A stretch of 64,000 nt of DNA from contig NZ_CP019236.1 of NCBI RefSeq assembly GCF_001955695.1, positions 3,782,001 through 3,846,000 of the forward strand, written 5' to 3'. The DNA is from Rhodoferax koreense. GTDB taxonomy: Bacteria; Pseudomonadota; Gammaproteobacteria; Burkholderiales; Burkholderiaceae_C. This document shows positions 20,235 to 28,814 of the stretch, piece after piece (the first letter of the stretch is position 1; every line of letters begins with the position of its first letter). Position numbers and translations under genes: made by a program. The notes beneath the pieces were generated by a model that saw only the letters and a list, made by a program, of their open reading frames with translations, had not been told where the DNA came from and searched no databases.

Positions 20235-21236
20235 CTATTCGGCTTCGATGCCGGCCGCCTTGATCACGCGGCCCCACTTCTCGGTTTCGCTGGCCTGGAA
20301 CTGGCCCAGGCCCTCCGGTGTCGTCGTCCAGGCCACCGAGCCGCTGGCGTCGAAGAAGCTCTTGGCCGCGGCGCTCTGCGTGCCGGCCACGAGCAGCTCG
20401 CGCAGTTTCGCCACCACGGCGGGCGGCGTGCCGGCGGGCGCGTAGGCGGCGAACCAGTAGCCCATGTCGTAGCCCTTGACGCCCGCCTCGTCGATGGTCG
20501 GCACCTCGGGCAGCAGCGGATTGCGCTGCGCGGTGGAGATGCCCAGCGCACGCAGTTTGCCGGCCTTGATCTGCGGCACGCCGGTCGAGGTGTCGGTGAT
20601 CATCATGTCGATCTGGCCGCCGAGCAGGTCGGTGATGGCGTTCGGATTGCTCTTGTAGGGCACGTGCAGGATGTCCGTGTGGCTCATCTGCTTGAACATC
20701 TCGCCGGCCACGCGGCTCGACGAACTGCCGCTGCCGAAGCTGAGCTTGCCAGGCGTCTGGCGCACTTTCGCGAGCAGATCGCCAACGGTCTTGTACGGCG
20801 CATCCGCGCGCACCACCAGCACCTGGCCGCCCTTGCCCAGGCCGGTGACCGGCGCGAAATCCTTCACCGGGTCGTACGAGAGTTTCCTGTACAGGTGTTC
20901 GTTGGCCGCATGCGTGGTGTTGGTGGTGATCAGCACGGTGTAGCCGTCGGCCGCGGCCCGGGCCACCTGCTGGGCCGCGATCATCCCGCTGGCGCCGCCC
21001 TTGTTGTCGACCACCACCGCCTGCTTGGTCTGCTCGGTGATCGACAGGCCGAGTGCGCGCGCCAACTGGTCGGTGGCGCTGCCGGCTGCGAACGGCACGA
21101 CGAAGGTGATGGGTTTGGCCGGATAGCTCTGCGCGCTGGCGCCAGTGGTGAAGCCGACGGCCCCCGCGAACAGGGCAACGGCAGCCAGCAGATGGCGGCG
21201 CGTCGGGAAGGTGGATGATCTGGAAGTCTCTGGCAT
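20235..21236 (-). CDS. Bug/TctC-family periplasmic substrate-binding protein
   Basis: Bug proteins bind small carboxylates or related compounds in the periplasm for tripartite tricarboxylate-type uptake or for sensing. The 333-residue protein has a twin-arginine-like signal (RRHLLAAVALFAGAVG) and family motifs (YPAKPITFVVPFAAGSATDQ, VVVDNKGGASGMIAAQ, LHVPYKSNPNAITDLLGGQ). The start at 21236 has AGGAGA just before it; the longer open frame to 21701 runs over the next gene and is not used. Its position between the AtuA-type genes and the hydrolase suggests the same ligand or a product of it. Confidence 0.92.
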   Translation of the reverse strand: MPETSRSSTFPTRRHLLAAVALFAGAVGFTTGASAQSYPAKPITFVVPFAAGSATDQLARALGLSITEQTKQAVVVDNKGGASGMIAAQQVARAAADGYTVLITTNTTHAANEHLYRKLSYDPVKDFAPVTGLGKGGQVLVVRADAPYKTVGDLLAKVRQTPGKLSFGSGSSSSRVAGEMFKQMSHTDILHVPYKSNPNAITDLLGGQIDMMITDTSTGVPQIKAGKLRALGISTAQRNPLLPEVPTIDEAGVKGYDMGYWFAAYAPAGTPPAVVAKLRELLVAGTQSAAAKSFFDASGSVAWTTTPEGLGQFQASETEKWGRVIKAAGIEAE

Positions 21237-21286
21237 GGTTTTGTCTCCTGTTTGGTGGATGGAAATAGAAAGCGAAAGGGCCGGGC

Positions 21287-21652
21287 TCAGCGCTCGATCG
21301 GCGGCCCGGCGAGCCTGTGCAGCAGCGTCCTCGGTACCTCGATCGGCAGCTCGAGCAGCAGGAAGGACAAGGCCTTGCCGTGGCTGTCGAGGTTCAGTGC
21401 GTCGTTCACGCCGCCGTCGAGCACCGCGTCGAGCACGAAATTCATGGCCTGCAACTGCGGCAGCAGGTAACGCGCCACACGCTCGGGCCTGCGGTGGACG
21501 AACTGGCGCGCCACAGCGGCCTCGGTGACCTGCTCGACGAGCAGCGGCCACAGCTCGGCATGCCAGGCGATCACACTGATGTTGGAGCGGTTGCCCTTGT
21601 CGCCGGTGCGGCCATGGGCGGCGCGGTAGAGCGGAACGGTGATGGTGGTCAT
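21287..21652 (-). CDS. AtuA-associated small protein, 121 aa
   Basis: The product matches the small domain found C-terminal to, or next to, AtuA-type proteins: it opens with VPLYRAAHGRTGDKGNRSNI, then ISVIAWHAELWPLL and VARYLLPQLQAMNFVLDAVL. In some genomes this domain is fused to the AtuA-like protein. Here it is separate, with an ATGA overlap (21649-21652) showing translational coupling. Biochemical role is unknown; it probably forms a complex with its partner. Confidence 0.85.
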   Translation of the reverse strand: MTTITVPLYRAAHGRTGDKGNRSNISVIAWHAELWPLLVEQVTEAAVARQFVHRRPERVARYLLPQLQAMNFVLDAVLDGGVNDALNLDSHGKALSFLLLELPIEVPRTLLHRLAGPPIER

Positions 21653-23019
21653 TGGCCGGCCTCCACGAAACGGAAACTGGCCGGCACCAATTCGCGGGCA
21701 ATGCTGCAGGACACCGTGCCCAGCCGCGGCCTCAAGGCCGTGCGCACACCGCCGCCACCGGCCGGCCCACAGCAGTAGAGCGCCGTGACTTCGCGCACCA
21801 GGCGCTCGGCGCTCGGCCGGTCGGCATGGTTCATGGCCACGCGCAGGCGCACGTCGCGCGCATCGCCGTCCGGTGTCGCCTGCAGCCACGCGCCGCCGTC
21901 GTCGGCCAGGACGCTGGCCACGCCGATCAGGTCGATGCGCAACCGGCCCAGGCCCGCCAACCGTTCGGCCAGCACCTGGCCGGCGAGCCGGGCGCGGGCC
22001 TCGGCGCGTGCGCCGGCATAGGAGATTTCGCCTTCGGCGAGCCAGCCGGTCGCGTGGCAGACGTTGACCTTCAGGCTCGCCGGCCGCGCATGGCCGCGCA
22101 CGCCGGACAGGCGCACGCGGTCCGGCCCGAGCTGGCTGACTTGCGCTGCGCCGATGTCGGCCACCACGTCCGGTGTGAGATAGGCCGCCGGGTCGTGCAC
22201 CTCGTAGAGCAATTGCTCCTTCACCGTATGCACGTCGATGCGGCCGCCGGTACCGGGCGGCTTGCCAATCACACAATGGCCTTCGGCATCGATCTCGGCG
22301 ATCGGATAACCCAGGCTGGCCATGCCGGGCACGTCCTTGTAGCCGGGGTCGGCGTAGTAACCGCCGCTGACCTGCGTGCCGCACTCCAGCAGATGGCCGA
22401 CCATGGTGGCGCGGCCCAGGCGGGTCCAATCGTCGCGCGCCCAGCCGAAATGCGCCAAGGCGGGCCCGACGGTGAGCGATGGGTCGGCCACACGGCCACA
22501 CACTACGATCTCCGCGCCGGCCAACAGCGCGTCGGCAATGGCCTCGGCGCCGAGATAGGCGTTGGCGGAGACCATCTGCAGGCCCTTCCCCTGATCGCCC
22601 TGGGTGCCGAGGGCCTGAGCCAGCAGCGAGCGGTGCGCGCCGCCGCTGAGGTCGTCGCCCTCCACCACGGCGATGCGCGGTGCGCGCAGGCCGAGTTCGG
22701 CAGCCAGCGCATGGATGCGGCGGGCGGCGCCGACCGGATTGGCCGCGCCGAAATTGCTGACGATGCGGATGCCGTGGGTCATGCAGTTGGCCAGCACGGG
22801 ACGCAACAGGTCGTCTAGCAACGGCTCGTAGCCGCCCTCCGGATCGCTCTTGCGCGCCAGTTGCGCCAGCGCCAGCGTGCGTTCGGCCAGCGTCTCGAAG
22901 ATCAGCACGGCCGGCCCGCCGGCGTCGATCAGCGCCTGCACCACCGGTGCGGCGGCGTCGGTGCGGTCGCCGGAAAAGCCGGCGGCACAGCCGATGCGCA
23001 GGATGTTGTCGTCGTCCAT
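21649..23019 (-). CDS. AtuA-like protein (DUF1446, acyclic terpene utilisation family)
   Basis: The 456-residue protein belongs to the AtuA/DUF1446 family, named from the Pseudomonas cluster for citronellol/geraniol use. Motifs include IGCAAGFSGDRTDAAAPVVQ at the N-terminus, VEGDDL, and VVCGRVADPSLTVGPALAHFGW. The start at 23019 is backed by GAAGGAGAC; a longer frame to 23175 crosses the operator region and is unlikely. No other atu genes (acyl-CoA dehydrogenase, carboxylase) lie nearby, so a terpene substrate is not supported here. Operons pairing this protein with a Bug receptor and a LysR regulator are common in Burkholderiales. Confidence 0.88.
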   Translation of the reverse strand: MDDDNILRIGCAAGFSGDRTDAAAPVVQALIDAGGPAVLIFETLAERTLALAQLARKSDPEGGYEPLLDDLLRPVLANCMTHGIRIVSNFGAANPVGAARRIHALAAELGLRAPRIAVVEGDDLSGGAHRSLLAQALGTQGDQGKGLQMVSANAYLGAEAIADALLAGAEIVVCGRVADPSLTVGPALAHFGWARDDWTRLGRATMVGHLLECGTQVSGGYYADPGYKDVPGMASLGYPIAEIDAEGHCVIGKPPGTGGRIDVHTVKEQLLYEVHDPAAYLTPDVVADIGAAQVSQLGPDRVRLSGVRGHARPASLKVNVCHATGWLAEGEISYAGARAEARARLAGQVLAERLAGLGRLRIDLIGVASVLADDGGAWLQATPDGDARDVRLRVAMNHADRPSAERLVREVTALYCCGPAGGGGVRTALRPRLGTVSCSIARELVPASFRFVEAGQ

Positions 23020-23086
23020 GGTCTCCTTCGTTCTGGTTGCCCCGGTTCGCGGCAGAGGGCCAATGTAGGCCGCATGCGTTAATCTG

Positions 23087-23102
23087 TGAATTCGAAAATT
23101 CA
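23087..23102. promoter_or_regulatory. Probable LysR operator between atuA-like gene and lysR
   Basis: TGAATT-CGAA-AATTCA is a perfect inverted repeat with a 4-bp spacer, midway between two divergent start codons (23019 and 23136). LysR regulators usually bind A/T-rich interrupted palindromes in such positions, and this is the only strong palindrome in the gap. Assignment to the adjacent regulator is inference. Confidence 0.55.
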
Positions 23103-23135
23103 GATCAACCCATTTGAAGAACAGATGAATCCGGC

Positions 23136-24071
23136 ATGAACGTCTCGACGCGCCAATTGCAAGCCTTCGTGGCACTGGCCGAGCAACGCAGCTTCACGCG
23201 CGCCGCCGCCCTGTGCCATCTGTCGCAGCCGGCGTTCAGCGCCCTGATCGGCCAGCTGGAGGAAGCGCTCGGCATCCGCCTGTTCGACCGCAGCACGCGC
23301 CACGTGGCGCCGACCCCCGAGGGCCTGAGCTTCGAGATCTCGGCGCGGCGTGTGCTGGCCGAGTTCGACGCGGCACTGGCCGGCGTGGACGACCAGCTCG
23401 CGCGGCGCAGCGGCCGGGTGTCGATCGCGCTGCTGCCCTCGCTCGCCGCCGGCTGGCTGCCGCAGATCCTGCAGCGCTACCGTGCGCAATACCCCGGCGT
23501 GGAGATCGAGGTGGCCGACGTGTTGTCCGAGCCCTGCGTGGAACGCGTGCGCAGCGGGCAGGCCGACTTCGCGCTGGCCGCCATCCGCGCCGACACGCCC
23601 GAGCTGCGCGCAGAAGCCTTCTGCAGCGACGGCTTCCACCTGGTGTGCCCGGTCGGACATCCCCTGGCCACGCAAGCCGAGGTGAAGCCGCGCGACGTGG
23701 CGGCCTATCCTTTCATCCATATGGCGCGCACCAGCAGCGTGCGCCAGTACCTGGACGCCGCCGTGCATCCGCTGCAGATGCAGACGCTGATGGAGGTCGA
23801 CCAGCTCGCCACGGCGATGGGCATGGTGCGCGCCGGCCTGGGCATCAGCCTGATGCCGGCGCTCACGCTGTTCCACTTCGCGCAGCCCGGCCTGGTGACG
23901 CGGCCCTTGAACTGGCCCGGCCTGACCCGGCGCATCTACCTCGTGCGCCGCCGCGACCGCAGCCTGTCGTTGGCCGCGCAGACGCTGTACGAGCAGGTGC
24001 TCGCCGATCCTCCGCGCGAGGCGCCCACGCGAACGGCAACGTCCGCCCCGCCCCGGCGCCGCCGCTCGTAA
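23136..24071 (+). CDS. LysR-family transcriptional regulator
   Basis: The 311-residue protein has the N-terminal winged helix-turn-helix (MNVSTRQLQAFVALAEQRSF, then LSQPAFSALIGQLEEALGIRL) and the effector-binding domain from about residue 90. The last ~20 residues are an Arg/Pro/Thr-rich tail (TRTATSAPPRRRRS), a lineage-specific addition. It is divergent from the AtuA-like operon with an operator-like palindrome between, so it most likely controls that operon in response to its ligand. Confidence 0.92.
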   Translation: MNVSTRQLQAFVALAEQRSFTRAAALCHLSQPAFSALIGQLEEALGIRLFDRSTRHVAPTPEGLSFEISARRVLAEFDAALAGVDDQLARRSGRVSIALLPSLAAGWLPQILQRYRAQYPGVEIEVADVLSEPCVERVRSGQADFALAAIRADTPELRAEAFCSDGFHLVCPVGHPLATQAEVKPRDVAAYPFIHMARTSSVRQYLDAAVHPLQMQTLMEVDQLATAMGMVRAGLGISLMPALTLFHFAQPGLVTRPLNWPGLTRRIYLVRRRDRSLSLAAQTLYEQVLADPPREAPTRTATSAPPRRRRS

Positions 24072-24236
24072 AGGTTCGCCCGGATGCAAACTTCGGCTTG
24101 ACCACACGGGGGATGCGGCTGATACTTCGAACCTGATAAATGTTGTTACACATTGTCAATTCCTGATGATGTTCCCGCTGTATCGCCGTGCCGTGGCGCA
24201 TCCGCTCCCCGCACGGCCGGCCTGTCTCCTGTTTCC

Positions 24237-24830
24237 ATGATCACAAGCCTGCTCGATCTCTTCCATCTCTACCTCGTGCCATTCGTGATCGGGGTGCCGG
24301 TCGCCCTGCTGCTGCTGTTCCTCGGCACGCGCCGCAACGACCAGTTTTCCGACAACCACACGCCACCGCCGAGGCCGCGCGCCGTCGTCGCGCCGCCAGC
24401 CACGCCGCCTGCGCCACCTCCACCGCCCCCGCCGCCAGCCAAGCCCGCCATCCTGGTGGTCGACGACTCGGCCGTGGCGCGCGCCAAGCTGCGCAAGCTG
24501 TTCGAAGGCGCGGGCTACACGGTGGAAGTGGCCAACGACGGCGCCCATGCGCTCGACGTGCTGCCGAGCGCCCATTTCGCGGTACTGGTGACCGATCTGG
24601 AAATGCCGGTGATGGACGGCTTCCAGCTGATCGCCGCCGTGCAGGGCGCGATGGAAACCGAGGACTTGCCGATCATCGCCATCACCGGCCACGACGAAAT
24701 GCAGGCCCGCGTGAACGACGTGAAGGGCCTGTATGGCATCTTCAAGAAGCCATGGAACGACAGGGAATTGCTCAAGCGGGTCGGCGCCCTGTCGACGCTG
24801 CGGGGCCCGGCGATGGCGCAGACCTCCTGA
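24237..24830 (+). CDS. Membrane-anchored receiver-domain protein with polyproline linker
   Basis: The 197-residue product has one N-terminal transmembrane segment (about residues 10-32, VPFVIGVPVALLLLFLG). A proline-rich linker with a run of eight prolines follows, and then a CheY-like receiver domain (AILVVDDSAVARAKLRKLF; phospho-acceptor Asp in VTDLEMPVMDGF; conserved Lys in IFKKPW). There is no output domain. The start at 24237 is chosen because it leads straight into the membrane segment; the frame also opens at 24153, and no good ribosome site is seen for either. No histidine kinase is adjacent. It may recruit a phosphorelay to the membrane. Confidence 0.75.
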   Translation: MITSLLDLFHLYLVPFVIGVPVALLLLFLGTRRNDQFSDNHTPPPRPRAVVAPPATPPAPPPPPPPPAKPAILVVDDSAVARAKLRKLFEGAGYTVEVANDGAHALDVLPSAHFAVLVTDLEMPVMDGFQLIAAVQGAMETEDLPIIAITGHDEMQARVNDVKGLYGIFKKPWNDRELLKRVGALSTLRGPAMAQTS

Positions 24831-24883
24831 AGCGACACCGCACCGGCCGACCGCAACGCGCCGCGCCAGGCGGCGCGAAGTCC

Positions 24884-25162
24884 TCAGCGTTCGGTCAGCA
24901 GTTCCGCGCGCAGCTCCGCGTTGCGCGAAGCACTCGAAGCATCCATGAAATCCGGGCTGGGGGCAGCCGCGTCGCGGCGCAGCGGTCCGCCTAGCAGCAG
25001 GCGAACGGCGCAGCCAAGCCCGGTCACACCGCCTGCCACCCACAGCCAGGAAGGCAGGACCGGCGCCCCCTCGCTCACCGCCAGCGGCAGACAGGCACCG
25101 GCCGCGCACAGGGCGACCAGCGCGCCGGCCATCTGCACAGGCATCTGATGACGGTGATTCAT
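24884..25162 (-). CDS. Hypothetical membrane protein, 92 aa
   Basis: A small protein with two hydrophobic segments (about residues 10-30 and 38-60; AGALVALCAAGACLPLAV and SWLWVAGGVTGLGCAVRLLL) and a polar C-terminal tail. Its ATG overlaps the stop of the preceding minus-strand gene (ATGA at 25159-25162), so both are likely made together. No family is recognised. Confidence 0.6.
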   Translation of the reverse strand: MNHRHQMPVQMAGALVALCAAGACLPLAVSEGAPVLPSWLWVAGGVTGLGCAVRLLLGGPLRRDAAAPSPDFMDASSASRNAELRAELLTER

Positions 25163-25425
25163 CGGCGGGCGGCCGCCGGGGCCTGCGCGGCGAAACGCAT
25201 GTCGGCGTAACCGGGGCCGAGATCCTCGGCAAAGGCTTCGCTGCGGTAGAGCAGCGCCCGCTGGGCCGCTTCGGCATCGGCCAGGGCCGAAGCCCCGCCG
25301 AACACACCGACCGCGCCCGACTGCTTGTGCCAGAACGACCGCGCAGGGCGCGCGACCGGCCGGGCCCGGCCGGACGTGGAAGCGTTGGAAGGATGGGAAG
25401 GGCTCGGGGACAAGAAGCTGCGCAT
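25159..25425 (-). CDS. Hypothetical protein, 88 aa
   Basis: The ATG at 25425 has GAGGAA upstream and gives an 88-residue product with a Ser/Pro/Arg-rich N-terminus and an Ala-rich C-terminus (SALADAEAAQRALLYRSEAF). An in-frame start at 25479 is possible but has no ribosome site. It is translationally coupled to the small membrane protein downstream. Function is unknown. Confidence 0.5.
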   Translation of the reverse strand: MRSFLSPSPSHPSNASTSGRARPVARPARSFWHKQSGAVGVFGGASALADAEAAQRALLYRSEAFAEDLGPGYADMRFAAQAPAAARR

Positions 25426-25530
25426 GGTGGTTCCTCGGATGGACCCAGGCAGTTTCGATGCCCCGTGTTTCAGCCGCATGGCATGCCAGCCGGGATTTGT
25501 TGCATTTGTAGCAACGCCGGCCGGTCGGCT

Positions 25531-26325
25531 TCAGAACGTGCCCGAATACGCTCCGCCATCCGCCAGGACGTTCTGCCCCGTCATGTAGCCCGCATGCACG
25601 CTGCAGAGGAACGCGCAGATGGCACCGAACTCTTCCGGGTGACCGAAGCGTTGCGCCGGGATGGCCTTCATGCGGACCTCGCGAATCGCATCGATCGGCT
25701 GGCCGGTCTTGCTCGAAGCGCTCTGCATGCCGCTCTTCAGGCGATCCGTGTCGAATGCGCCCGGCAGCAGGTTGTTGATCGTCACGCCCTTGGCCGCCAG
25801 CGAACTCCGCGACACGCCGGCCACGAAGCCGGTCAGGCCGCCGCGCGCGCCGTTGCTCAGGCCGAGCACGTCGATCGGCGACTTCACCGCGCTCGACGTG
25901 ATGTTGACGATCCGGCCGAAGCCGCGCGCGGCCATGCCGTCCACCGTGGCCTTGATGAGCTCGATCGGCGTGAGCATGTTGGCGTCGACCGCCTTGATCC
26001 AGGCCTCGCGGTCCCATTCGCGGAAGTCGCCGGGCGGCGGACCGCCGGCATTGGTGACCACGATGTCGAAGTCCTTGCGCACCGCGAACACCGCGGCGCG
26101 GCCGGCCTCGGTGGTGATGTCGGCCGCCACGGCCTGCACCACGGCCGACACGGGACGCAGCGGATCGGCCTGCAGCGCAGCCGCGGTGGCTTCCAGCACC
26201 TCGGCGCCGCGCGCCACGATCACCACGTTCACCCCTTCGCGCAACAGCGCCTGCGCGCAGCCCCGGCCCAGCCCCTTGCTCGCGCCGCAGACCAGCGCCC
26301 ATTTACCGGCGATACCCAGATCCAT
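25531..26325 (-). CDS. SDR-family protein lacking the YxxxK catalytic motif
   Basis: The 264-residue protein has a normal SDR Rossmann start (VCGASKGLGRGCAQAL, about residues 13-28), the NAG motif (IVVTNAGGPPPGDF) and the catalytic-Ser region (IVNITSSAVKSP). Where the Tyr and Lys of YxxxK are expected it reads LGLSNGARGGLTGF, so both are missing. The C-terminus (GYMTGQNVLADGGAYSGTF) is typical. It may bind a nucleotide cofactor without the usual chemistry, or belong to an FabG-like subgroup with other catalytic residues. It is 81 bp downstream of the EamA gene. Confidence 0.85.
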   Translation of the reverse strand: MDLGIAGKWALVCGASKGLGRGCAQALLREGVNVVIVARGAEVLEATAAALQADPLRPVSAVVQAVAADITTEAGRAAVFAVRKDFDIVVTNAGGPPPGDFREWDREAWIKAVDANMLTPIELIKATVDGMAARGFGRIVNITSSAVKSPIDVLGLSNGARGGLTGFVAGVSRSSLAAKGVTINNLLPGAFDTDRLKSGMQSASSKTGQPIDAIREVRMKAIPAQRFGHPEEFGAICAFLCSVHAGYMTGQNVLADGGAYSGTF

Positions 26326-26406
26326 ATTGGTTCCTTTTGTTGTGACGAAAGACCGGCGGGATCATACCCGCGGGTGTGTTTTGGCGTCGGCCGTGCATTT
26401 GGCCAG

Positions 26407-27357
26407 CTACACCTTCTGCTTGCGGTAAGTGAACACGAAAATCCCGGCCACCACCAGCACCGTGCCGGCTGCCACCCAGGCGGTGAACGGCTCGCCGAGG
26501 ATGACCACGCCCATCAGGATGGTCGACAGCGGGCCGACCATGCCGACCTGGGCCGCGGTGCCCGCGCCGATCCGCTCGATGGCCATCATCACCATCATCA
26601 CCGGCGCCACGGTGCACACGGTGGCGTTGAGGACCGACAGCCAGATCACCTGGGGCGCCACCGCCAGTGCCGAGGACACCGGCCGCAGCGCGATGAACTG
26701 CAGCAGGCAGCACAGGCAGGCCACGCCGGTGGCCAGGCCGACCAGCCGCAGCGAGCCCAGCCGCTGCACCATCTGCCCGCTGTAGACCAGGTAGACCGCA
26801 TAACTCACCGCGCTCAGGAACACCAGCAAGGCGCCCCAGGCCGCATTCGCGCCCTGCAGCGAGATCTCGTGGCCGAACACCAGCACCGCGCCCGCATAAC
26901 TGATGGCCATGCCCAGCACCTGGCGGCGGGTGATGCGCTTCCTGTAGAGCAGCCAGCCCAGCCCCATCACCAGCGTCGGGTTCAGGTACAGGATCAGCCG
27001 CTCCAGCGAAGCGGAAATGAAGGCCAGGCCCGCGAAGTCGAGAAAACTCGCCAGGTAGTAACCGGTGATGCCCAGGCCGATCACACCGAGCCAGTCGCGG
27101 CCCGTCAGCGGCGGCTGGTTGCGGCTGCTCCACCAGGCCATCACCGCGAAGAACGGCAGCGCGAACAACATGCGGTACATGATCAGCGTGACCGCATCCA
27201 CCCCGTACCGGTAGGCCAGCTTGACGATGATGGCCTTGCCGCTGAAGGCGATCGAGCCGGCCAGGGCCAACAGAACGCCGCCCGTCATGCTTTTGATAGC
27301 AGCCTTCGCAGGCACCATCTGCGCCGCAGGCACTTTTTCCTTGTATTCGACAGTCAC
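26407..27357 (-). CDS. EamA/DMT-superfamily transporter
   Basis: The 316-residue protein has about ten hydrophobic segments in two repeats of five, the layout of DMT/EamA permeases (drug/metabolite efflux). Examples are IMYRMLFALPFFAVMAWW and the C-terminal IERIGAGTAAQVGMVGPLST followed by FTAWVAAGTVLVVAGIFVF. The substrate cannot be inferred. It starts 10 bp after the DUF3422 stop, so the two are probably co-transcribed. Confidence 0.88.
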   Translation of the reverse strand: MTVEYKEKVPAAQMVPAKAAIKSMTGGVLLALAGSIAFSGKAIIVKLAYRYGVDAVTLIMYRMLFALPFFAVMAWWSSRNQPPLTGRDWLGVIGLGITGYYLASFLDFAGLAFISASLERLILYLNPTLVMGLGWLLYRKRITRRQVLGMAISYAGAVLVFGHEISLQGANAAWGALLVFLSAVSYAVYLVYSGQMVQRLGSLRLVGLATGVACLCCLLQFIALRPVSSALAVAPQVIWLSVLNATVCTVAPVMMVMMAIERIGAGTAAQVGMVGPLSTILMGVVILGEPFTAWVAAGTVLVVAGIFVFTYRKQKV

Positions 27358-27367
27358 GGAACAATGA

Positions 27368-28714
27368 TCACTTCGAAGCGTGGAACATCCGGTGGTGCAG
27401 CCGCCGCAGCGACCACCACACGGCGGCGGCCACCAGCGGAATCGCCACCGCGGCCGTGCTCTCCGGGCTCCACGGCCAGCCGATGGCGTGCGCGCCCTTG
27501 GCCAGGTAGCTCACGAGGCCGACGATGTAGTAGGTGATGGCCGCCACAGACAGCCCTTCCACCGTGGCCTGCATTTGCAGCTGCAGGCCCTGGCGCGTGT
27601 TCATGGTGGTGAGCAAGGCCTGGCTGCTCTGCTGCTGCTCGATCTCGACCCGGGTGCGCAGCAGATTGCTCATGCGCGAAACCCGCTGCGACAGCGCGTC
27701 CTGCCGCCGCGTGGCCCATTCGCAGGTGCTGCGCGCGGGCGTCAGGCGGCGGTCCATGAATTCGCGGATGGTCTGCATGCCGGCCAGCCGGGATTCGTTG
27801 ATGTCGGTGATGCGCTTGTCGACGAGCTCGAAATACGCCGCACTGGCCGAAAACCGCGAATGCGTGGCTGCATACTGACTCTCCACCTGGCCGGCCAGCC
27901 GGGTCAGCCGGTCGAGCAGCTGGGGCTCGTCGTCGCGGTTGGCGGTGCGGATGGCGTCGGCCAGCGAGGCGAGCTCGCGCTCGGCGAAGGCCAGCACGTC
28001 CGCGGCCTCGCGCGCGGCGGGCAGGCCCAGCAGCGCGGCCATGCGGTAGGTCTCGATCTCCAGCAGGCGCTGCACCAGGCGGCCGAGCCGGCGCGGCGAC
28101 AGCGTGGCGACGTCCCCCCCGGCGCCCTCCTCCGCCTGCGGGCCACCGGCCAGCAGCACGATGCGCGAAAAGCCATCGGCATGGATGGCGAAGTCGGTAT
28201 AGACCTCGCCATGCCCGCCGGCCACGCTGGAGGCCACCAGCGTGTCCTCGAACAGCACCTGCCGTACCCTGGCGCCGTCGGCCGCAAGGGCCGGCAGCGC
28301 CCACAGGTGCAGGCTCACCAGGCACTGGCCGGGCAAGGCGGCGAACCAGTCCTGCGGCACGGCCTGCGCCGCGGTGACGGGATCGCGGCCGAACACCTGC
28401 GCGGCGGCCGAAGCCGGCTCCAGCGCCCGCATGAAGGTGTAGGTCACGAACTCGGTGTGCATCTCCCAGCGCAGCCGGAACGGCCCGACGTCCATGCGGA
28501 TGTGGGTGGAGTGCGCATCGGGCTGGGCCAGGTGGTGGTCGCGCAGCAGGGCCGCCACATGCGCCCGGCTGGCCTCCCGGCCGGCCGCGTCGCAGACCAT
28601 CACCACATGGGAGATGGCCAGCGGTGCCGCCATCGCCTCGGGTGGACGGGCGTGGATTTCGTTGTGCAGCGCCGTGCGTTGCGGATGCTGCGGAGGATGG
28701 GTCGTGGATGCCAT
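27368..28714 (-). CDS. DUF3422-family membrane protein
   Basis: The 448-residue protein matches DUF3422: RTALHNEIHARPPEAMAAPL near the N-terminus, a long helical middle (residues ~250-390) and two transmembrane segments near the C-terminus (SVAAITYYIVGLVSYLAKGA and AIPLVAAAVWWSLRRLHHR). The topology suggests a large cytoplasmic part anchored by a C-terminal hairpin, somewhat like divalent-metal CorA proteins, though no GMN motif is present. The start at 28714 is chosen from the family N-terminus; the frame extends to 28777 across a terminator. Function is unknown. Confidence 0.85.
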   Translation of the reverse strand: MASTTHPPQHPQRTALHNEIHARPPEAMAAPLAISHVVMVCDAAGREASRAHVAALLRDHHLAQPDAHSTHIRMDVGPFRLRWEMHTEFVTYTFMRALEPASAAAQVFGRDPVTAAQAVPQDWFAALPGQCLVSLHLWALPALAADGARVRQVLFEDTLVASSVAGGHGEVYTDFAIHADGFSRIVLLAGGPQAEEGAGGDVATLSPRRLGRLVQRLLEIETYRMAALLGLPAAREAADVLAFAERELASLADAIRTANRDDEPQLLDRLTRLAGQVESQYAATHSRFSASAAYFELVDKRITDINESRLAGMQTIREFMDRRLTPARSTCEWATRRQDALSQRVSRMSNLLRTRVEIEQQQSSQALLTTMNTRQGLQLQMQATVEGLSVAAITYYIVGLVSYLAKGAHAIGWPWSPESTAAVAIPLVAAAVWWSLRRLHHRMFHASK

Positions 28715-28762
28715 GGTCGATCCGGATTGTGACCGACGCGCGCCCCGGCTGGTCCCGCCGCC

Positions 28763-28790
28763 AAAGAAAAACGGCACCCGTGGGTGCCGT
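28763..28790 (-). terminator. Rho-independent terminator after tctA
   Basis: On the minus strand a 9-bp-arm hairpin (ACGGCACCC-AC-GGGTGCCGT, 28771-28790) is followed by TTTTTCTTT. It lies 25 bp after the tctA stop and just before the DUF3422 gene, separating the two transcription units. Confidence 0.9.
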
Positions 28791-28814
28791 TCGATGGGGT
28801 CGCCGCGCGGGGTG

